This document shows positions 8,316 to 16,868 of a stretch of DNA of 64,000 bases, in pieces. Under the pieces are notes generated by a model. It did not search any database and was not told the DNA's origin. It worked only from the letters and a program-made list of their open reading frames with translations. Each line of letters opens with the position of its first letter. The first letter of the stretch is position 1. This DNA comes from Fibrella rubiginis (GTDB lineage Bacteria; Bacteroidota; Bacteroidia; Cytophagales; Spirosomataceae), in NCBI RefSeq assembly GCF_017353185.1, contig NZ_JAFMYV010000001.1:62001-126000 (forward strand), given 5' to 3'. Both the position numbers and the translations under genes were made by a program.

Positions 8316-9787
8316 TACAGAACAGTTAGATAAGTCGTTACGGTGGTATTGTCAACATCGATAATCAATTTCTCGGCTGGTAGCAATACATTAAAACCGG
8401 CTGAGAAATTGTAAGCAACAAGCCTGGTACTAGCATGCCCCTCGCTTTTATAATGAATGGATAAACTAGGGGTTTTTAATTCATGTCCTTCGTCTACCAA
8501 ATGTAAAAAAGGATTCATATGAAAACTGCATAATTTGATTAAATTTTTGCTTAAAAATTCATCGTTGATCACAAGCGTTTTTTCATCACTTAATGTAAAA
8601 GATCGGGTATGTTGATCAGCTAAATAACGGTACCCATTGTGGCTGGCACAGAGATGGCCTTGCGTATCACTGATCAGCGTAACGTTAGCCCGCCTGCCCA
8701 CCCGAAAAGCACTCCACACCTCCGATGAATTCTGGCCCTTTATGGCTACCGTATTATGGGCGGCCGTGCTTCGTTCCCAATTCCGCTGTTCGTCTGCCTG
8801 GTAGGTCGACGTGCCGGGGTCTACAATAACCGGTTGTCCATCGACGTGCAGCACAAACGAGAACGTGTCGGCGTGGGCGTGGCCGGGCTGATGATTGGGT
8901 CCCACCGGTCCCACATCGACGAAGCATTCGAGGCGCGATGTGATCAGCATCCGGTAGCCGCTTTCGCCCAGCGCAACGGCGGTGGGCTGTAAACCAAGTG
9001 CCTGCGCTTTTAACAAAATGGTTGCTGTATCAGGTGCCACGCCATAAGCTGAATCGTTGACCATTGGGACGTCGCCGTTGCGGAAGGTAACGGCCCGGAG
9101 CCAACCCAACATCAGCCCAATTTTTTGGCGTACTAAATCGGTCAGCGCGAGGTGATCGGCCCAGGTGTCGGCGTGGAGCACGGCATACACATCGAGGAGG
9201 CGGTTGGCGAGTAGCTGATGGTATACGGGGCTGCGTTCGTAGTGCCCGCCGTCGGTCAGAATCTGTTCGATAAGCTGGTCCTGAAGCAGTTGTGATCCTT
9301 GCACAAACCAGTCCCGTTCGGCAAAATGCACGGCCATAATGGTGAGGGCGCAGGCGTTTTCGAGCAAATGGTTTCCGCCCAGATGGTACTCCAGCCGCGA
9401 CCGTAGCAGGGCCGTCTGGGCATACAGATGCCGCTCGACCAGCGGGTCGTTAATGTTGTTGTCGAGCAAAAACGTCCGCCAGTTCAGCACCCGCAACGAA
9501 GTTGGGTAAGGCTCTAGTCCGTCGCGCAGGTTAGGCGTTTGCCGGATGAAATCATAGATAAGAGCAAGCCCGTTATCGGACGTAATAGTCTCGAAGTAGT
9601 TCAGGCAATAGGTCCATAGCTTGCCGTTGGCAGCATAATTCCAGTCAATGCGGTCGGTGAACGTAACAGGCTGATTCAGGAAGGAGAACGTAATTGGCAA
9701 GGGTATTTGCGGCACCGTGTCAGGCACTGTTTCTGACCAGTGCAGCCGGGGCCGCTCACGCAGCCGATGCCACACCTGATATACCAC
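8315..9787 (-). CDS. heparinase II/III family protein, start region interrupted by an in-frame TAG
   Basis: 490 residues from a GTG codon. It contains an alpha-helical toroid half (about 60-290) and a heparinase II/III C-terminal beta domain (phrases DVGPVGPNHQPGHAHADTFSF, VDPGTSTYQ, WERSTAAHNTV). These proteins are polysaccharide lyases or uronate-binding relatives that accompany exopolysaccharide clusters. The frame stays open upstream for 18 codons from an ATG at 9844 and encodes MFSNLPLYWRTIRHLTLR, a typical N-terminus for the family, but a TAG (9788-9790) separates it from the GTG. Family alignments usually have a glutamine at about this place, so a CAG to TAG change is likely. No classical signal peptide is seen. 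The first 300 bases of the window copy (3' end of the gene) are AT-richer than the rest. Confidence 0.82.
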   Translation of the reverse strand: MVYQVWHRLRERPRLHWSETVPDTVPQIPLPITFSFLNQPVTFTDRIDWNYAANGKLWTYCLNYFETITSDNGLALIYDFIRQTPNLRDGLEPYPTSLRVLNWRTFLLDNNINDPLVERHLYAQTALLRSRLEYHLGGNHLLENACALTIMAVHFAERDWFVQGSQLLQDQLIEQILTDGGHYERSPVYHQLLANRLLDVYAVLHADTWADHLALTDLVRQKIGLMLGWLRAVTFRNGDVPMVNDSAYGVAPDTATILLKAQALGLQPTAVALGESGYRMLITSRLECFVDVGPVGPNHQPGHAHADTFSFVLHVDGQPVIVDPGTSTYQADEQRNWERSTAAHNTVAIKGQNSSEVWSAFRVGRRANVTLISDTQGHLCASHNGYRYLADQHTRSFTLSDEKTLVINDEFLSKNLIKLCSFHMNPFLHLVDEGHELKTPSLSIHYKSEGHASTRLVAYNFSAGFNVLLPAEKLIIDVDNTTVTTYLTVL

Positions 9788-9853
9788 CTACCGTAACGTC
9801 AGGTGTCGGATGGTGCGCCAGTAGAGGGGTAGGTTTGAGAACATGGGGAAAAT

Positions 9854-9951
9854 GTAATGATGAGTGATGAGCGGTCCGCCGCGGCGATGAATTTGCTTCC
9901 GCAAGAGTATTCGCTGGCGTCAGCCAATTCATCACTCATCGTTCATCATTA
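9854..9951. repeat. inverted repeat with 7-bp units (3' end of the oxidoreductase gene)
   Basis: Right side 9929-9949 is three heptamers (TCATCAC, TCATCGT, TCATCAT); left side 9857-9870 is two complementary ones (ATGATGA, GTGATGA). The right side includes the stop codon and last codons of the bi-domain oxidoreductase. The loop holds GCGGTCCGCCGCGG (9871-9884), whose reverse complement is nearly repeated at 58646-58662 and inside miaB at 55861-55877. Confidence 0.8.
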
Positions 9952-12082
9952 CCCATCTCCCTTCCTGCAAACTACGCAACGCGGCTAGTGTGGCCTGGGT
10001 GGTGTTAACGATGTCGGCGAAGGGAATCAGGGGAGGGCCACCGGCGCGGAGGGTCGTGATGAGCCGCCGAAACTGCTCGGTATGGCCTTTGTCCTGCCGC
10101 CCCGACAGGCCCGAAAACCCCCGGAAACCATAGCCTTTCAGCGACTTGAAATTGTCGAGAATCAAGGTTCGCTCCTGCGAATACACTTCGACACGCTCTT
10201 TGGCGTAGGCTTTGCTGCCGTTGGCGAAGTAGTTGATCACGCCCGTAGACCCATTTTCGTAGCGAAGTAAGATGGACGCTGAATCGGTTGTTTCGGAGGG
10301 GTGTTGCCCCATCGCGTTCATGCACACGTGTGTAACGCGGCTGCCCGTCAGGAACGTGATCAGGTCAACGTAATGGCAGGCCTCACCCAGAATACGTCCG
10401 CCGCCCACGGTCCGGTCATGCACCCACGCGTTGGCGGGAATGGCTCCCGCGTTCATGGTGGCAATCACGTTCATGGGTACCGCCCCCGATGCCTCACCAC
10501 CCAGCAAGGCCTTAGCTCGTTGCGCCGTGGGCGAAAACCGCCGATTGAAGCCCACCAGGACGGTTTTGCCCGATGCCTGCTGTGCGGCAATGACATCGGC
10601 AAGCTCCTCGTCGTAAATCGCCAGCGGCTTTTCCACAAACACGTGCTTACCCGCCTGCAGGGCTTCAATAGCGAGCCGGGCATGGCTGTTATGGCGGGTA
10701 GTGATCACGCAGAGGTCAACGGCGGGGTCGTTGAGAAGGGTCTGGTAGTCGGTGGTGCTGGTGGCGATACCGTATTTTTTGGCCAGTAACGTACCGCTAA
10801 GGCCATTAGCGCTGGCAATGCCGTGGAGTGTGGCACCCGCTTTTTTCAACGCCGGCACCAGCGTGGACCCTGCAAAGTTGCCCGCTCCGATAATGCCTAC
10901 CACCCCCGCCGACGGCCCGGCTACCACCTCGCGCAACTGCACACTGCCCGACAAGGTAGCTACGGCCTCCGGATAGCTTAGCAACGAGGCAATGCTGCCC
11001 ACGTCGCCCGTGCTTTTACCTCCCATCTTGCCGTAAATCTGTTGATAATCAGCCAGGGGTACCACTTCGGTAATCAGCGGTTTCACGCGTAGCTGACCAC
11101 TGCCCAGCAGTTGTAGGATGGTCTGGAAATTCCGGTTTTCGGTCCAGCGTACAAAGGGGAGGGGGTAGTCGTGCCCGGCCTGTTCGTAAGCGGCATCGTA
11201 GCGGCCGGGGCCGTAGGAGCACGACACCTGAAAGGTTAGTTCTTTCTCGTAGAAATCGGCGCGGCTCAGGTTCAGGCCCACCACGCCCACCAGCACAATG
11301 CGCCCGCGTTTACGGCTCATGCGGGCTGCCTGCGTCATCACCTCATCTGATTTTGTCGAGGCGGTGATGACCACGCCGTCGGCACCCACGCCGCCTGTCA
11401 GCTCGGTAATAGCCTGAATCACGTCCGTATTTTTTGGATTAAGTACCTCGATACCAAACGATTGCGCCAGTGTCAATTTATCGTTGTCAAGGTCCAGCCC
11501 AATCACGCGGCAACCGTTCAGGCGGAGCAGTTGGGCTGTCAGCAGGCCAATGAGTCCGAGTCCAATTACCACCACGGTTTCGCCGAGGGTGGGATTCAGC
11601 AGCCGGATACCCTGCAAACCAATGGCCCCGATCACGGTAAAAGCGGCTTCGTCGTCGCTCACCGCGTCGGGGATTTTGGCAACCAGGTTGCGGGGGATGC
11701 AGACCATTTCGGCGTGGTGCCCGTTTGAGGCTACCCGGTCGCCGATGGCCAGATCGGTGATACCTGCGCCCACGGCTACTACCTCGCCTACGTGGCAATA
11801 ACCCAGCGGCAGCGGCTGGTCGAGTTTCCGAAATACGGCCTCCAGCGTAGGAATTAGCCCGTCGGACTGGATCTTCTCGAATACCTGCTTGACTTTATCG
11901 GGCTGTTGGCGGGCTTTACTAAGCAGGTTTGCCTTACCAAATTCCACCAGCATCCGCTCGGTTCCGAGCGACACCAGCGTGCGGCGTGTACGGATGAGCA
12001 CCTGCCCGGCCCGTACCTGTGGCGCAGGTACGTTCTCCAGCACCGTTTGGCCGGATTTTAAATTCTGTATCAGTTGGTACAT
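9932..12082 (-). CDS. bi-domain oxidoreductase (zinc-dependent-dehydrogenase-like plus Gfo/Idh/MocA)
   Basis: 716 residues from the ATG at 12082, giving the usual start MYQLIQNLKSG; a longer reading to 12118 would run through the promoter. The N-terminal half (about 1-345) is an MDR dehydrogenase: GYCHVGEV, GDRVAS, and Rossmann GLGLIGLLTAQLL. The C-terminal half (about 375-716) is Gfo/Idh/MocA: VGIIGAGNFAGS and the catalytic-region EKPLAIYDEE. Such fusions recur beside heparinase-like and WbuB-like genes in exopolysaccharide clusters and are thought to act on sugar or uronate intermediates. Substrate unknown. The gene has its own -7 box inside a duplicated 36-bp sequence. Confidence 0.88.
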   Translation of the reverse strand: MYQLIQNLKSGQTVLENVPAPQVRAGQVLIRTRRTLVSLGTERMLVEFGKANLLSKARQQPDKVKQVFEKIQSDGLIPTLEAVFRKLDQPLPLGYCHVGEVVAVGAGITDLAIGDRVASNGHHAEMVCIPRNLVAKIPDAVSDDEAAFTVIGAIGLQGIRLLNPTLGETVVVIGLGLIGLLTAQLLRLNGCRVIGLDLDNDKLTLAQSFGIEVLNPKNTDVIQAITELTGGVGADGVVITASTKSDEVMTQAARMSRKRGRIVLVGVVGLNLSRADFYEKELTFQVSCSYGPGRYDAAYEQAGHDYPLPFVRWTENRNFQTILQLLGSGQLRVKPLITEVVPLADYQQIYGKMGGKSTGDVGSIASLLSYPEAVATLSGSVQLREVVAGPSAGVVGIIGAGNFAGSTLVPALKKAGATLHGIASANGLSGTLLAKKYGIATSTTDYQTLLNDPAVDLCVITTRHNSHARLAIEALQAGKHVFVEKPLAIYDEELADVIAAQQASGKTVLVGFNRRFSPTAQRAKALLGGEASGAVPMNVIATMNAGAIPANAWVHDRTVGGGRILGEACHYVDLITFLTGSRVTHVCMNAMGQHPSETTDSASILLRYENGSTGVINYFANGSKAYAKERVEVYSQERTLILDNFKSLKGYGFRGFSGLSGRQDKGHTEQFRRLITTLRAGGPPLIPFADIVNTTQATLAALRSLQEGRWVMMNDE

Positions 12083-12113
12083 GTACGGGGGTAAAAGTAC
12101 CGCAAAGGTAGGG
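12078..12113 (-). promoter_or_regulatory. promoter of the bi-domain oxidoreductase, copy 1 of a 36-bp direct repeat
   Basis: The complement of 12103-12110 reads TACCTTTG, a match to TAnnTTTG, 20 bp before the ATG at 12082. The whole 36-bp block 12078-12113 is repeated without change at 12374-12409 in front of the next gene. In this copy the start codon lies inside the repeat. Confidence 0.7.
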
Positions 12114-12160
12114 GTCAATGAATTGTTGACCAGCAGTTACCAAAATCACATTAGAGGCGA

Positions 12161-12373
12161 TTACGCTGCCTTGCGTGTTGACTTTGGAATGACTTTGAGC
12201 AGTTGCGTTGTGCCCGTCAGCAGCGTTGTCAGCTGGTCAATAAACTGTTGACGAAGCCGGGTATACTGCATGGTTTGTAGCTGGTCATGTTGAACATTAG
12301 CCAGCGTCCTGTTTGTGCGGGCAATCCATTCCAGTGCTTCATTAATCTGGGTTAGCTGTTCTTTGGTCGCCAT
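12161..12373 (-). CDS. small helical protein of unknown function (70 aa)
   Basis: Starts MATKEQLTQINEALEWI and ends PKSTRKAA. It looks like two or three amphipathic helices, rich in Gln and Leu, with a basic tail; no known domain recognised and no membrane segment. A longer reading to 12541 would include the promoter repeat, so I use the ATG at 12373. Support comes from the -7 box 26 bp upstream, which is the same 36-bp promoter block as that of the downstream oxidoreductase. It may be a small regulator or accessory protein, but nothing in the sequence shows this. Confidence 0.55.
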   Translation of the reverse strand: MATKEQLTQINEALEWIARTNRTLANVQHDQLQTMQYTRLRQQFIDQLTTLLTGTTQLLKVIPKSTRKAA

Positions 12374-12409
12374 TACATGTACGGGGGTAAAAGTACCGCA
12401 AAGGTAGGG
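12374..12409 (-). promoter_or_regulatory. promoter of the 70-aa protein, copy 2 of the 36-bp direct repeat
   Basis: Identical over 36 bp to 12078-12113. The complement of 12399-12406 reads TACCTTTG (-7 box). In this copy the ATG of the small gene (12373) lies just outside the repeat rather than within it, so the two genes get slightly different leaders from the same promoter. Confidence 0.7.
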
Positions 12410-12464
12410 ACAATAGACCCTGCTCGTTACTTTTGAGGTGCTTTCCAGGTACCCGCCGTAGTCT

Positions 12465-13391
12465 ATGACCCTACTGATTTTCTCCTGCAATCGCGCGTTG
12501 CAGTTACAGACGCTGTTGCACAGTTTGCTGACCTGTCTCACGGTCGAGGGGGGGTATTCGGTTCATGTGCTGTATGCTGCCAGTGATGACGTATATGAGC
12601 TTGGTTATCAGCAGATTGGTCAGCAATACGCTCACGTTAAATTCCACCGCGAACGACAGCAACGGCAATGGGCATGGCCTAAACCCTTCAGCTACTGGAA
12701 AAATCTGTACCGTTACCTGTCTCACGCCAGCCTGCAACAGACGGGCGATTTCAAGGCATTGACGGAAAAAATTATTGCCGAAAGTCGGCACGAAGGCGTG
12801 ATGTTCTTGACGGACGACAGCCTGTTTACCCGTCCCGTGCAGCTAGATGCCAACCGGATGGCGCAGGTAATCAACGACCCCGCTGGTAAGCATGCCTACA
12901 GCCTGCGCCACGGGTTGACACTGCAACCAAAACCAACTGATATTCAGGTAGGTAATGCCGGAAAATGCCAATGGCAGTTACAGCCGGGTCAGCCTGAATT
13001 AGGGCACTGGACATGGCGGTTTTCGGTCGACGGGCACCTGTATTCACGCCGAACGTTGCTGCCTATACTCCGCCGGTTGACCTACGCCAATCCCAATTCG
13101 CTGGAGGGGTTTGTGCAGGAATACATCGCCAACGTCCGCCCCGACTTATTTGCCACGTTGCTGTTCGATGCGCAGCCCAGCCTGGTGGGTTTTATCCTGA
13201 ACAAAGTGCAGACTTATAACGGCAACCGCAGTCTGGACGTGTCACCGGCTTACCTGAATGAAAAGCTGCTGGCGGGGTACCGCCTTACCTACTTATACCA
13301 ACAACCCGCCACTGATTTTCAGCCCAAACTGACAGGCGTTGCACTCACCCACGCCCTTACCGGCGAACGTGAACTGATTACTGTTGCCTAA
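12465..13391 (+). CDS. putative glycosyltransferase, GT-A type (GT2-like)
   Basis: 308 residues. It opens with TLLIFSCNRALQLQTLL, the beta-alpha start of many GT-A transferases (usually TLLIFTYNR...). FLTDDSLF near residue 124 could be the DxD-like metal and nucleotide-sugar site. The rest is not recognisable motif by motif. It is transcribed against the surrounding minus-strand cluster and is 17 bp ahead of the DUF268 gene. Cytoplasmic, no membrane segment. A glycosyltransferase role fits the context but the family is not certain. Confidence 0.6.
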   Translation: MTLLIFSCNRALQLQTLLHSLLTCLTVEGGYSVHVLYAASDDVYELGYQQIGQQYAHVKFHRERQQRQWAWPKPFSYWKNLYRYLSHASLQQTGDFKALTEKIIAESRHEGVMFLTDDSLFTRPVQLDANRMAQVINDPAGKHAYSLRHGLTLQPKPTDIQVGNAGKCQWQLQPGQPELGHWTWRFSVDGHLYSRRTLLPILRRLTYANPNSLEGFVQEYIANVRPDLFATLLFDAQPSLVGFILNKVQTYNGNRSLDVSPAYLNEKLLAGYRLTYLYQQPATDFQPKLTGVALTHALTGERELITVA

Positions 13392-13408
13392 CTGCCCTAT
13401 ACTAATTG

Positions 13409-14197
13409 ATGATGCGATTTCTCCGTAACGTATACGCCACGCTGACTTTTTTGGGTGTTGACCCCCTGCGTTTTCTGCAAAATATGCGCGGTCTCGGCTG
13501 GTTCTGGCGCGACTACCGGGCGTTTACCAAACTGGCCGGCCCTGATCCGCTCTTTCCCATCCAGTCGTTTTATCCGATGCTGCACGATAAGCAAGAGAGT
13601 AGTGGTAGTGCTAAAGGACATTATTTCCATCAGGATCTGCTGGTGGCGCAACGCGTGTTCGCCAATGCCCCCGCAACCCATGTCGACGTGGGGTCTCGGA
13701 TAGACGGGTTCATTGCTCACGTGGCGGCCTTCCGTCTGGTCGAAGTGTTTGATATTCGGCCCCTGACCAACCAGATTCATAACGTGACATTTACCCAGGC
13801 CAACCTGATGCAGGTAGACGACCAACTCGTGAACTATACCGATTCGCTGTCGTGCCTGCACACCATTGAACACTTCGGGCTGGGACGCTATGGTGATCCC
13901 ATCGACCCGCAGGGCTATCTGAAAGGCCTACAGAATCTGGGACGGGTGCTGCGTAGTGGCGGCATTTTTTATTTTTCTACGCCCATCGGCCCGCAACGCA
14001 TTGAATTCAATGCCCATCGTGTGTTTAGCGTGGGCTATTTGCTCGATCTGTTCCGGACCGATTACGACGTGCTGCATTTCTCGTATGTAGATGACAAAGG
14101 CGACCTGCACAGGCATGTGCCCCTCACACATGCCAGCATCGACGCCCAGTTTGGGTGCCGCTATGGCTGCGGTATTTTTGAGCTAAGAAAACGCTGA
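13409..14197 (+). CDS. DUF268 domain protein, methyltransferase-like
   Basis: 262 residues from the ATG at 13409 (a TTG just upstream also exists). A Rossmann-like pattern typical of DUF268 is visible: HVDVGSRIDGFIAHVAAF, VEVFDIRPL, then SCLHTIEHFGLGRYGD and GGIFYFSTPIG. Such proteins resemble SAM-dependent methyltransferases and occur in polysaccharide and glycan clusters; the reaction is unknown. The gene is plus strand and its last 15 bases overlap the tail of the minus-strand epimerase gene (14183-14197). Confidence 0.75.
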   Translation: MMRFLRNVYATLTFLGVDPLRFLQNMRGLGWFWRDYRAFTKLAGPDPLFPIQSFYPMLHDKQESSGSAKGHYFHQDLLVAQRVFANAPATHVDVGSRIDGFIAHVAAFRLVEVFDIRPLTNQIHNVTFTQANLMQVDDQLVNYTDSLSCLHTIEHFGLGRYGDPIDPQGYLKGLQNLGRVLRSGGIFYFSTPIGPQRIEFNAHRVFSVGYLLDLFRTDYDVLHFSYVDDKGDLHRHVPLTHASIDAQFGCRYGCGIFELRKR

Positions 14198-15325
14198 TTC
14201 TGCTAGCTTCTCTCCCTCGCACATATCGGCTGGTACAGATTCAGCAAGAAGGGTGGCAATACGCCCCGCGGCTCTACCATCCCAAAGTGGCGGGATAGAC
14301 CCTCGCCGGGCCACACCTGACCGGATGGCGGTCAAGGCCATGTCAACGGTGACGGGGTCCAGGTCGGCAAGGAGCGTGTTGGTGCCCAGGGTGGTTGTGC
14401 TGGGGCGCTCGGTGCTGTTGCGGAAGGTGAGGCAGGGTACTTGCAGGTAGGTTGTTTCTTCCTGAATTCCACCTGAATCGGTCACCACCGCCAGCGCGTG
14501 TTCCATCAGGTTTAGGAATTCGAGGTATCCCTGCGGCTCCATCAGGTGTACGTTAGGTATTGCCTTCAGTTCATCCATCAACCCAAATCGCGCCAGGTTT
14601 GCCCCCGTGCGGGGATGGATCGGAAACAGCACGGTATGGTGCCGGGCCGCATCGGCTATAATCTGTAAAATGCTCTGAAGCCCCGCCCGATGATCTACGT
14701 TGGCCGGGCGGTGCATCGTGACCAGCACATAGCTTTGTGGAGCGAGGTACATCCGGCCAACGGTGTCTAAGCTGTTGGCTTTCAGGCGGTAGTGTATGAG
14801 TGAATCGATCATGACGTTGCCAACAAACCTGACTTTTTTGTCGGCAATACCCTCACGGCGGAGGTTGTCGAGGCCTGCCTGCTCGGTCACAAAAAGCAGG
14901 TCAGACAGGTTGTCGGTCAGGATGCGGTTGATTTCTTCGGGCATCTGGCGGTCGTCAGAGCGTAGGCCTGCTTCTACGTGGGCCACGCGTACACCCATGC
15001 GGACTGCCACCAGCGCGCAGGCCAGTGTGCTGGTTACGTCGCCTACCACCACCACCCAGTCGGGCTGTTCGGTGTGCATCACGGCCTCAAATTTGGTCAT
15101 GATCTCGGCGGTCTGCTGAGTCGGTGAGCCACTGGCCACCCCCAGGTAATAGTCTGGCTTGGGCAGTTCGAGCTGGTTGAAAAACACGTCGCTCATACGG
15201 GCGTCGTAATGTTGCCCGGTATGCACAATTTTCGATTCAACGGTGGGGTGCGCCAGAAAAGCCCGGTGTAGCGGCGCTACTTTCATGAAATTGGGCCGGG
15301 CGCCTACGATGGTTAAAATCTTCAT
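14183..15325 (-). CDS. wecB: UDP-N-acetylglucosamine 2-epimerase (non-hydrolysing)
   Basis: 380 residues from the ATG at 15325 (MKILTIVGARPNFMKVAPL); the longer frame adds an unrelated 18-residue extension. Family marks are GARPNFMK, the HTGQHYD loop, EAGLRSDDRQMPEEINR, and VTDSGGIQEE near the C-terminus. The enzyme interconverts UDP-GlcNAc and UDP-ManNAc in the cytoplasm. With the UDP-sugar dehydrogenase at 30793 it could supply a HexNAc uronic acid for the polymer. The ATG overlaps the stop of the methyltransferase gene (ATGA). It converges with the DUF268 gene. Confidence 0.93.
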   Translation of the reverse strand: MKILTIVGARPNFMKVAPLHRAFLAHPTVESKIVHTGQHYDARMSDVFFNQLELPKPDYYLGVASGSPTQQTAEIMTKFEAVMHTEQPDWVVVVGDVTSTLACALVAVRMGVRVAHVEAGLRSDDRQMPEEINRILTDNLSDLLFVTEQAGLDNLRREGIADKKVRFVGNVMIDSLIHYRLKANSLDTVGRMYLAPQSYVLVTMHRPANVDHRAGLQSILQIIADAARHHTVLFPIHPRTGANLARFGLMDELKAIPNVHLMEPQGYLEFLNLMEHALAVVTDSGGIQEETTYLQVPCLTFRNSTERPSTTTLGTNTLLADLDPVTVDMALTAIRSGVARRGSIPPLWDGRAAGRIATLLAESVPADMCEGEKLAESAFS

Positions 15326-15996
15326 TTTTTCTGAAAAACGGCCACAAAAAGTGTGTCGGAGAAGGTAGCGGGTAGGCAAAAGCGCATCAGCCGGGCCACG
15401 GCGTTGGTGCCGCCGAAGGTCTGTTGCGTAAGTAGTTGATAGGTATAGGCACCAAGCTGATGCGATAAAGAGGTTGCCGTGCCGTAGTGCAATACGTGCT
15501 GGAGATAGGGCGGTTGCCCCGTAAGGCGATACCCCAACCGCTCTACCAGCCGGTAGGCAGACTGGCGGTTGGGCAACGACAGCAGCAGGTACCCACCGGG
15601 CCGGAGGTGCTGATCAAAAGATCGAAGCGTTTGGCTTAAATCGGGTACGTATTCCAGCACGCTCGACGAGATAATAGCGTCGAACAGCGCCGTTTCTGGT
15701 AGGTGGGTCAGCGGTAGCATGGCCACGCTGAATGTCGCGCTGGCCCCCCCCTGTGCCTGGCAGCGGCGAATCATTTCGGGTGAACCGTCGATACCCGTCA
15801 CCGAACAGCCCCGCCCGGCCAGGTAGTGACTGAAAACTCCCGTGCCGCAACCCGCATCGAGTACGTGTTGACCGGGTTGAATATAGGTATCCAGCAAAGC
15901 GGTCCAGATACGGTAGCGCTCCTGAAAGTCAGGTGATTGCTGGTACCGTTCGCTAAAGGCGGCGGCTATGCCCGAGTGGAAATCGACAGCGTTCAT
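15322..15996 (-). CDS. class I SAM-dependent methyltransferase
   Basis: 224 residues from the ATG at 15996. Motif I is HVLDAGCGTGVFSHYLAGRG, then VTGIDGSPEMI (motif II region), IISSSVLEYV and GGYLLLSLPNR. This is the methyltransferase_11/25 pattern. Target unknown; probably a sugar or lipid-linked intermediate of the surrounding pathway. Both ends overlap neighbours by ATGA (wecB at 15322-15325, GT2 at 15993-15996), a sign of one transcript and coupled translation. The longer upstream frame has no methyltransferase character. Confidence 0.85.
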   Translation of the reverse strand: MNAVDFHSGIAAAFSERYQQSPDFQERYRIWTALLDTYIQPGQHVLDAGCGTGVFSHYLAGRGCSVTGIDGSPEMIRRCQAQGGASATFSVAMLPLTHLPETALFDAIISSSVLEYVPDLSQTLRSFDQHLRPGGYLLLSLPNRQSAYRLVERLGYRLTGQPPYLQHVLHYGTATSLSHQLGAYTYQLLTQQTFGGTNAVARLMRFCLPATFSDTLFVAVFQKK

Positions 15997-16835
15997 GGGC
16001 GGGTTATGGGTAATCGGTCGCGTTCGTCGATGTATACGGCGGCAATCATAAACTGATACAAAAAGGCATGGCTGAAGTGAAAGATAAACCCCGCTTTGCC
16101 ATCCAGAAACCCCAGTTGAATGACATACCGATAGCCGAAGTACAGCAGCGGACGCAGCAACACGGGAATACGACTCCAGACCTGCTCCTTCACCCACCTT
16201 TTTTTGTCGCGCTGGCTGGTGGCGTCGGCCCAGCGGAGGGTCTTTTCGTGGTCGGCTTTCAGCAAGTCGGCCACCTGAAACCGGGTGTAGCGGGCGTGCT
16301 TTTCATACCAGAACTGAACGGGTTTGCGGTCGTGGTGCACAAAAGGCTCGCTGATGTAGCCGGTAGTGCCCCGCACCGAAATTTGCTCATCCATGTCGCG
16401 GTCGATGCGCTGCACCGCCGATTTCCGAAACAGGCGCAGGATATAGGTGGGGTAGTAGCCGCCATGCCGTATCCAGCGGTTCATGAAAATAAATTTAAAC
16501 GGAATGAAATAGCCGTTATGGCCTCCGCCTTGCCTCGAAACAGACTCAATTACAGCTTTTAAGGCATCGGTTGCGTACTCATCGGCATCCAGAAAAAGTA
16601 TCCACTCGGTCGTGATTGGCAGGGCTTCGAGGGCATAGTTTCGTTGCGCTGCATAGTTGTCGAAATCCCGGTGAAAAACGGGTACCCCCGCGGCTCCGGC
16701 CAACGATACCGTCTGGTCGGTGGAGCCTGAATCGAGCACAAAAACAGCCGACGCCCAGCCAACCACACTGCGCAGACAGTGGGACAGGTTAAGTGCTTCG
16801 TTTTTGGTTAGAATAAGTACGGTGAGCGGGATCAT
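15993..16835 (-). CDS. glycosyltransferase family 2 (WaaE/KdtX-like)
   Basis: 280 residues. GT-A fold: LTVLILTKNEALNLSHCL, DSGSTDQTV, AAQRNYALE and the metal-binding WILFLDADEYA. The arrangement TKNE...AAQRNYAL...DADE is typical of the WaaE/LgtF group that adds glucose to lipopolysaccharide core, although here it more probably builds the exopolysaccharide unit. A weak hydrophobic stretch near the C-terminus (LLRPLLYFGYRYVIQLGFL) may associate with the membrane. Start overlaps nothing; its stop overlaps the methyltransferase start. Confidence 0.87.
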   Translation of the reverse strand: MIPLTVLILTKNEALNLSHCLRSVVGWASAVFVLDSGSTDQTVSLAGAAGVPVFHRDFDNYAAQRNYALEALPITTEWILFLDADEYATDALKAVIESVSRQGGGHNGYFIPFKFIFMNRWIRHGGYYPTYILRLFRKSAVQRIDRDMDEQISVRGTTGYISEPFVHHDRKPVQFWYEKHARYTRFQVADLLKADHEKTLRWADATSQRDKKRWVKEQVWSRIPVLLRPLLYFGYRYVIQLGFLDGKAGFIFHFSHAFLYQFMIAAVYIDERDRLPITRP

Positions 16836-16868
16836 GGGTAAGCCAGAACGCGTTGCTGTTCAGCCGGG

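Noticed and set aside
12082..12118. Longer N-terminus of the bi-domain oxidoreductase starting at 12118
   Set aside because: The extra residues are encoded by the promoter repeat, and MYQLIQNLKSG is the usual start of the family.
15996..16197. Longer N-terminus for the methyltransferase gene
   Set aside because: It overlaps the upstream glycosyltransferase by 200 bp and has no homology character; the ATG at 15996 gives a neat ATGA overlap.
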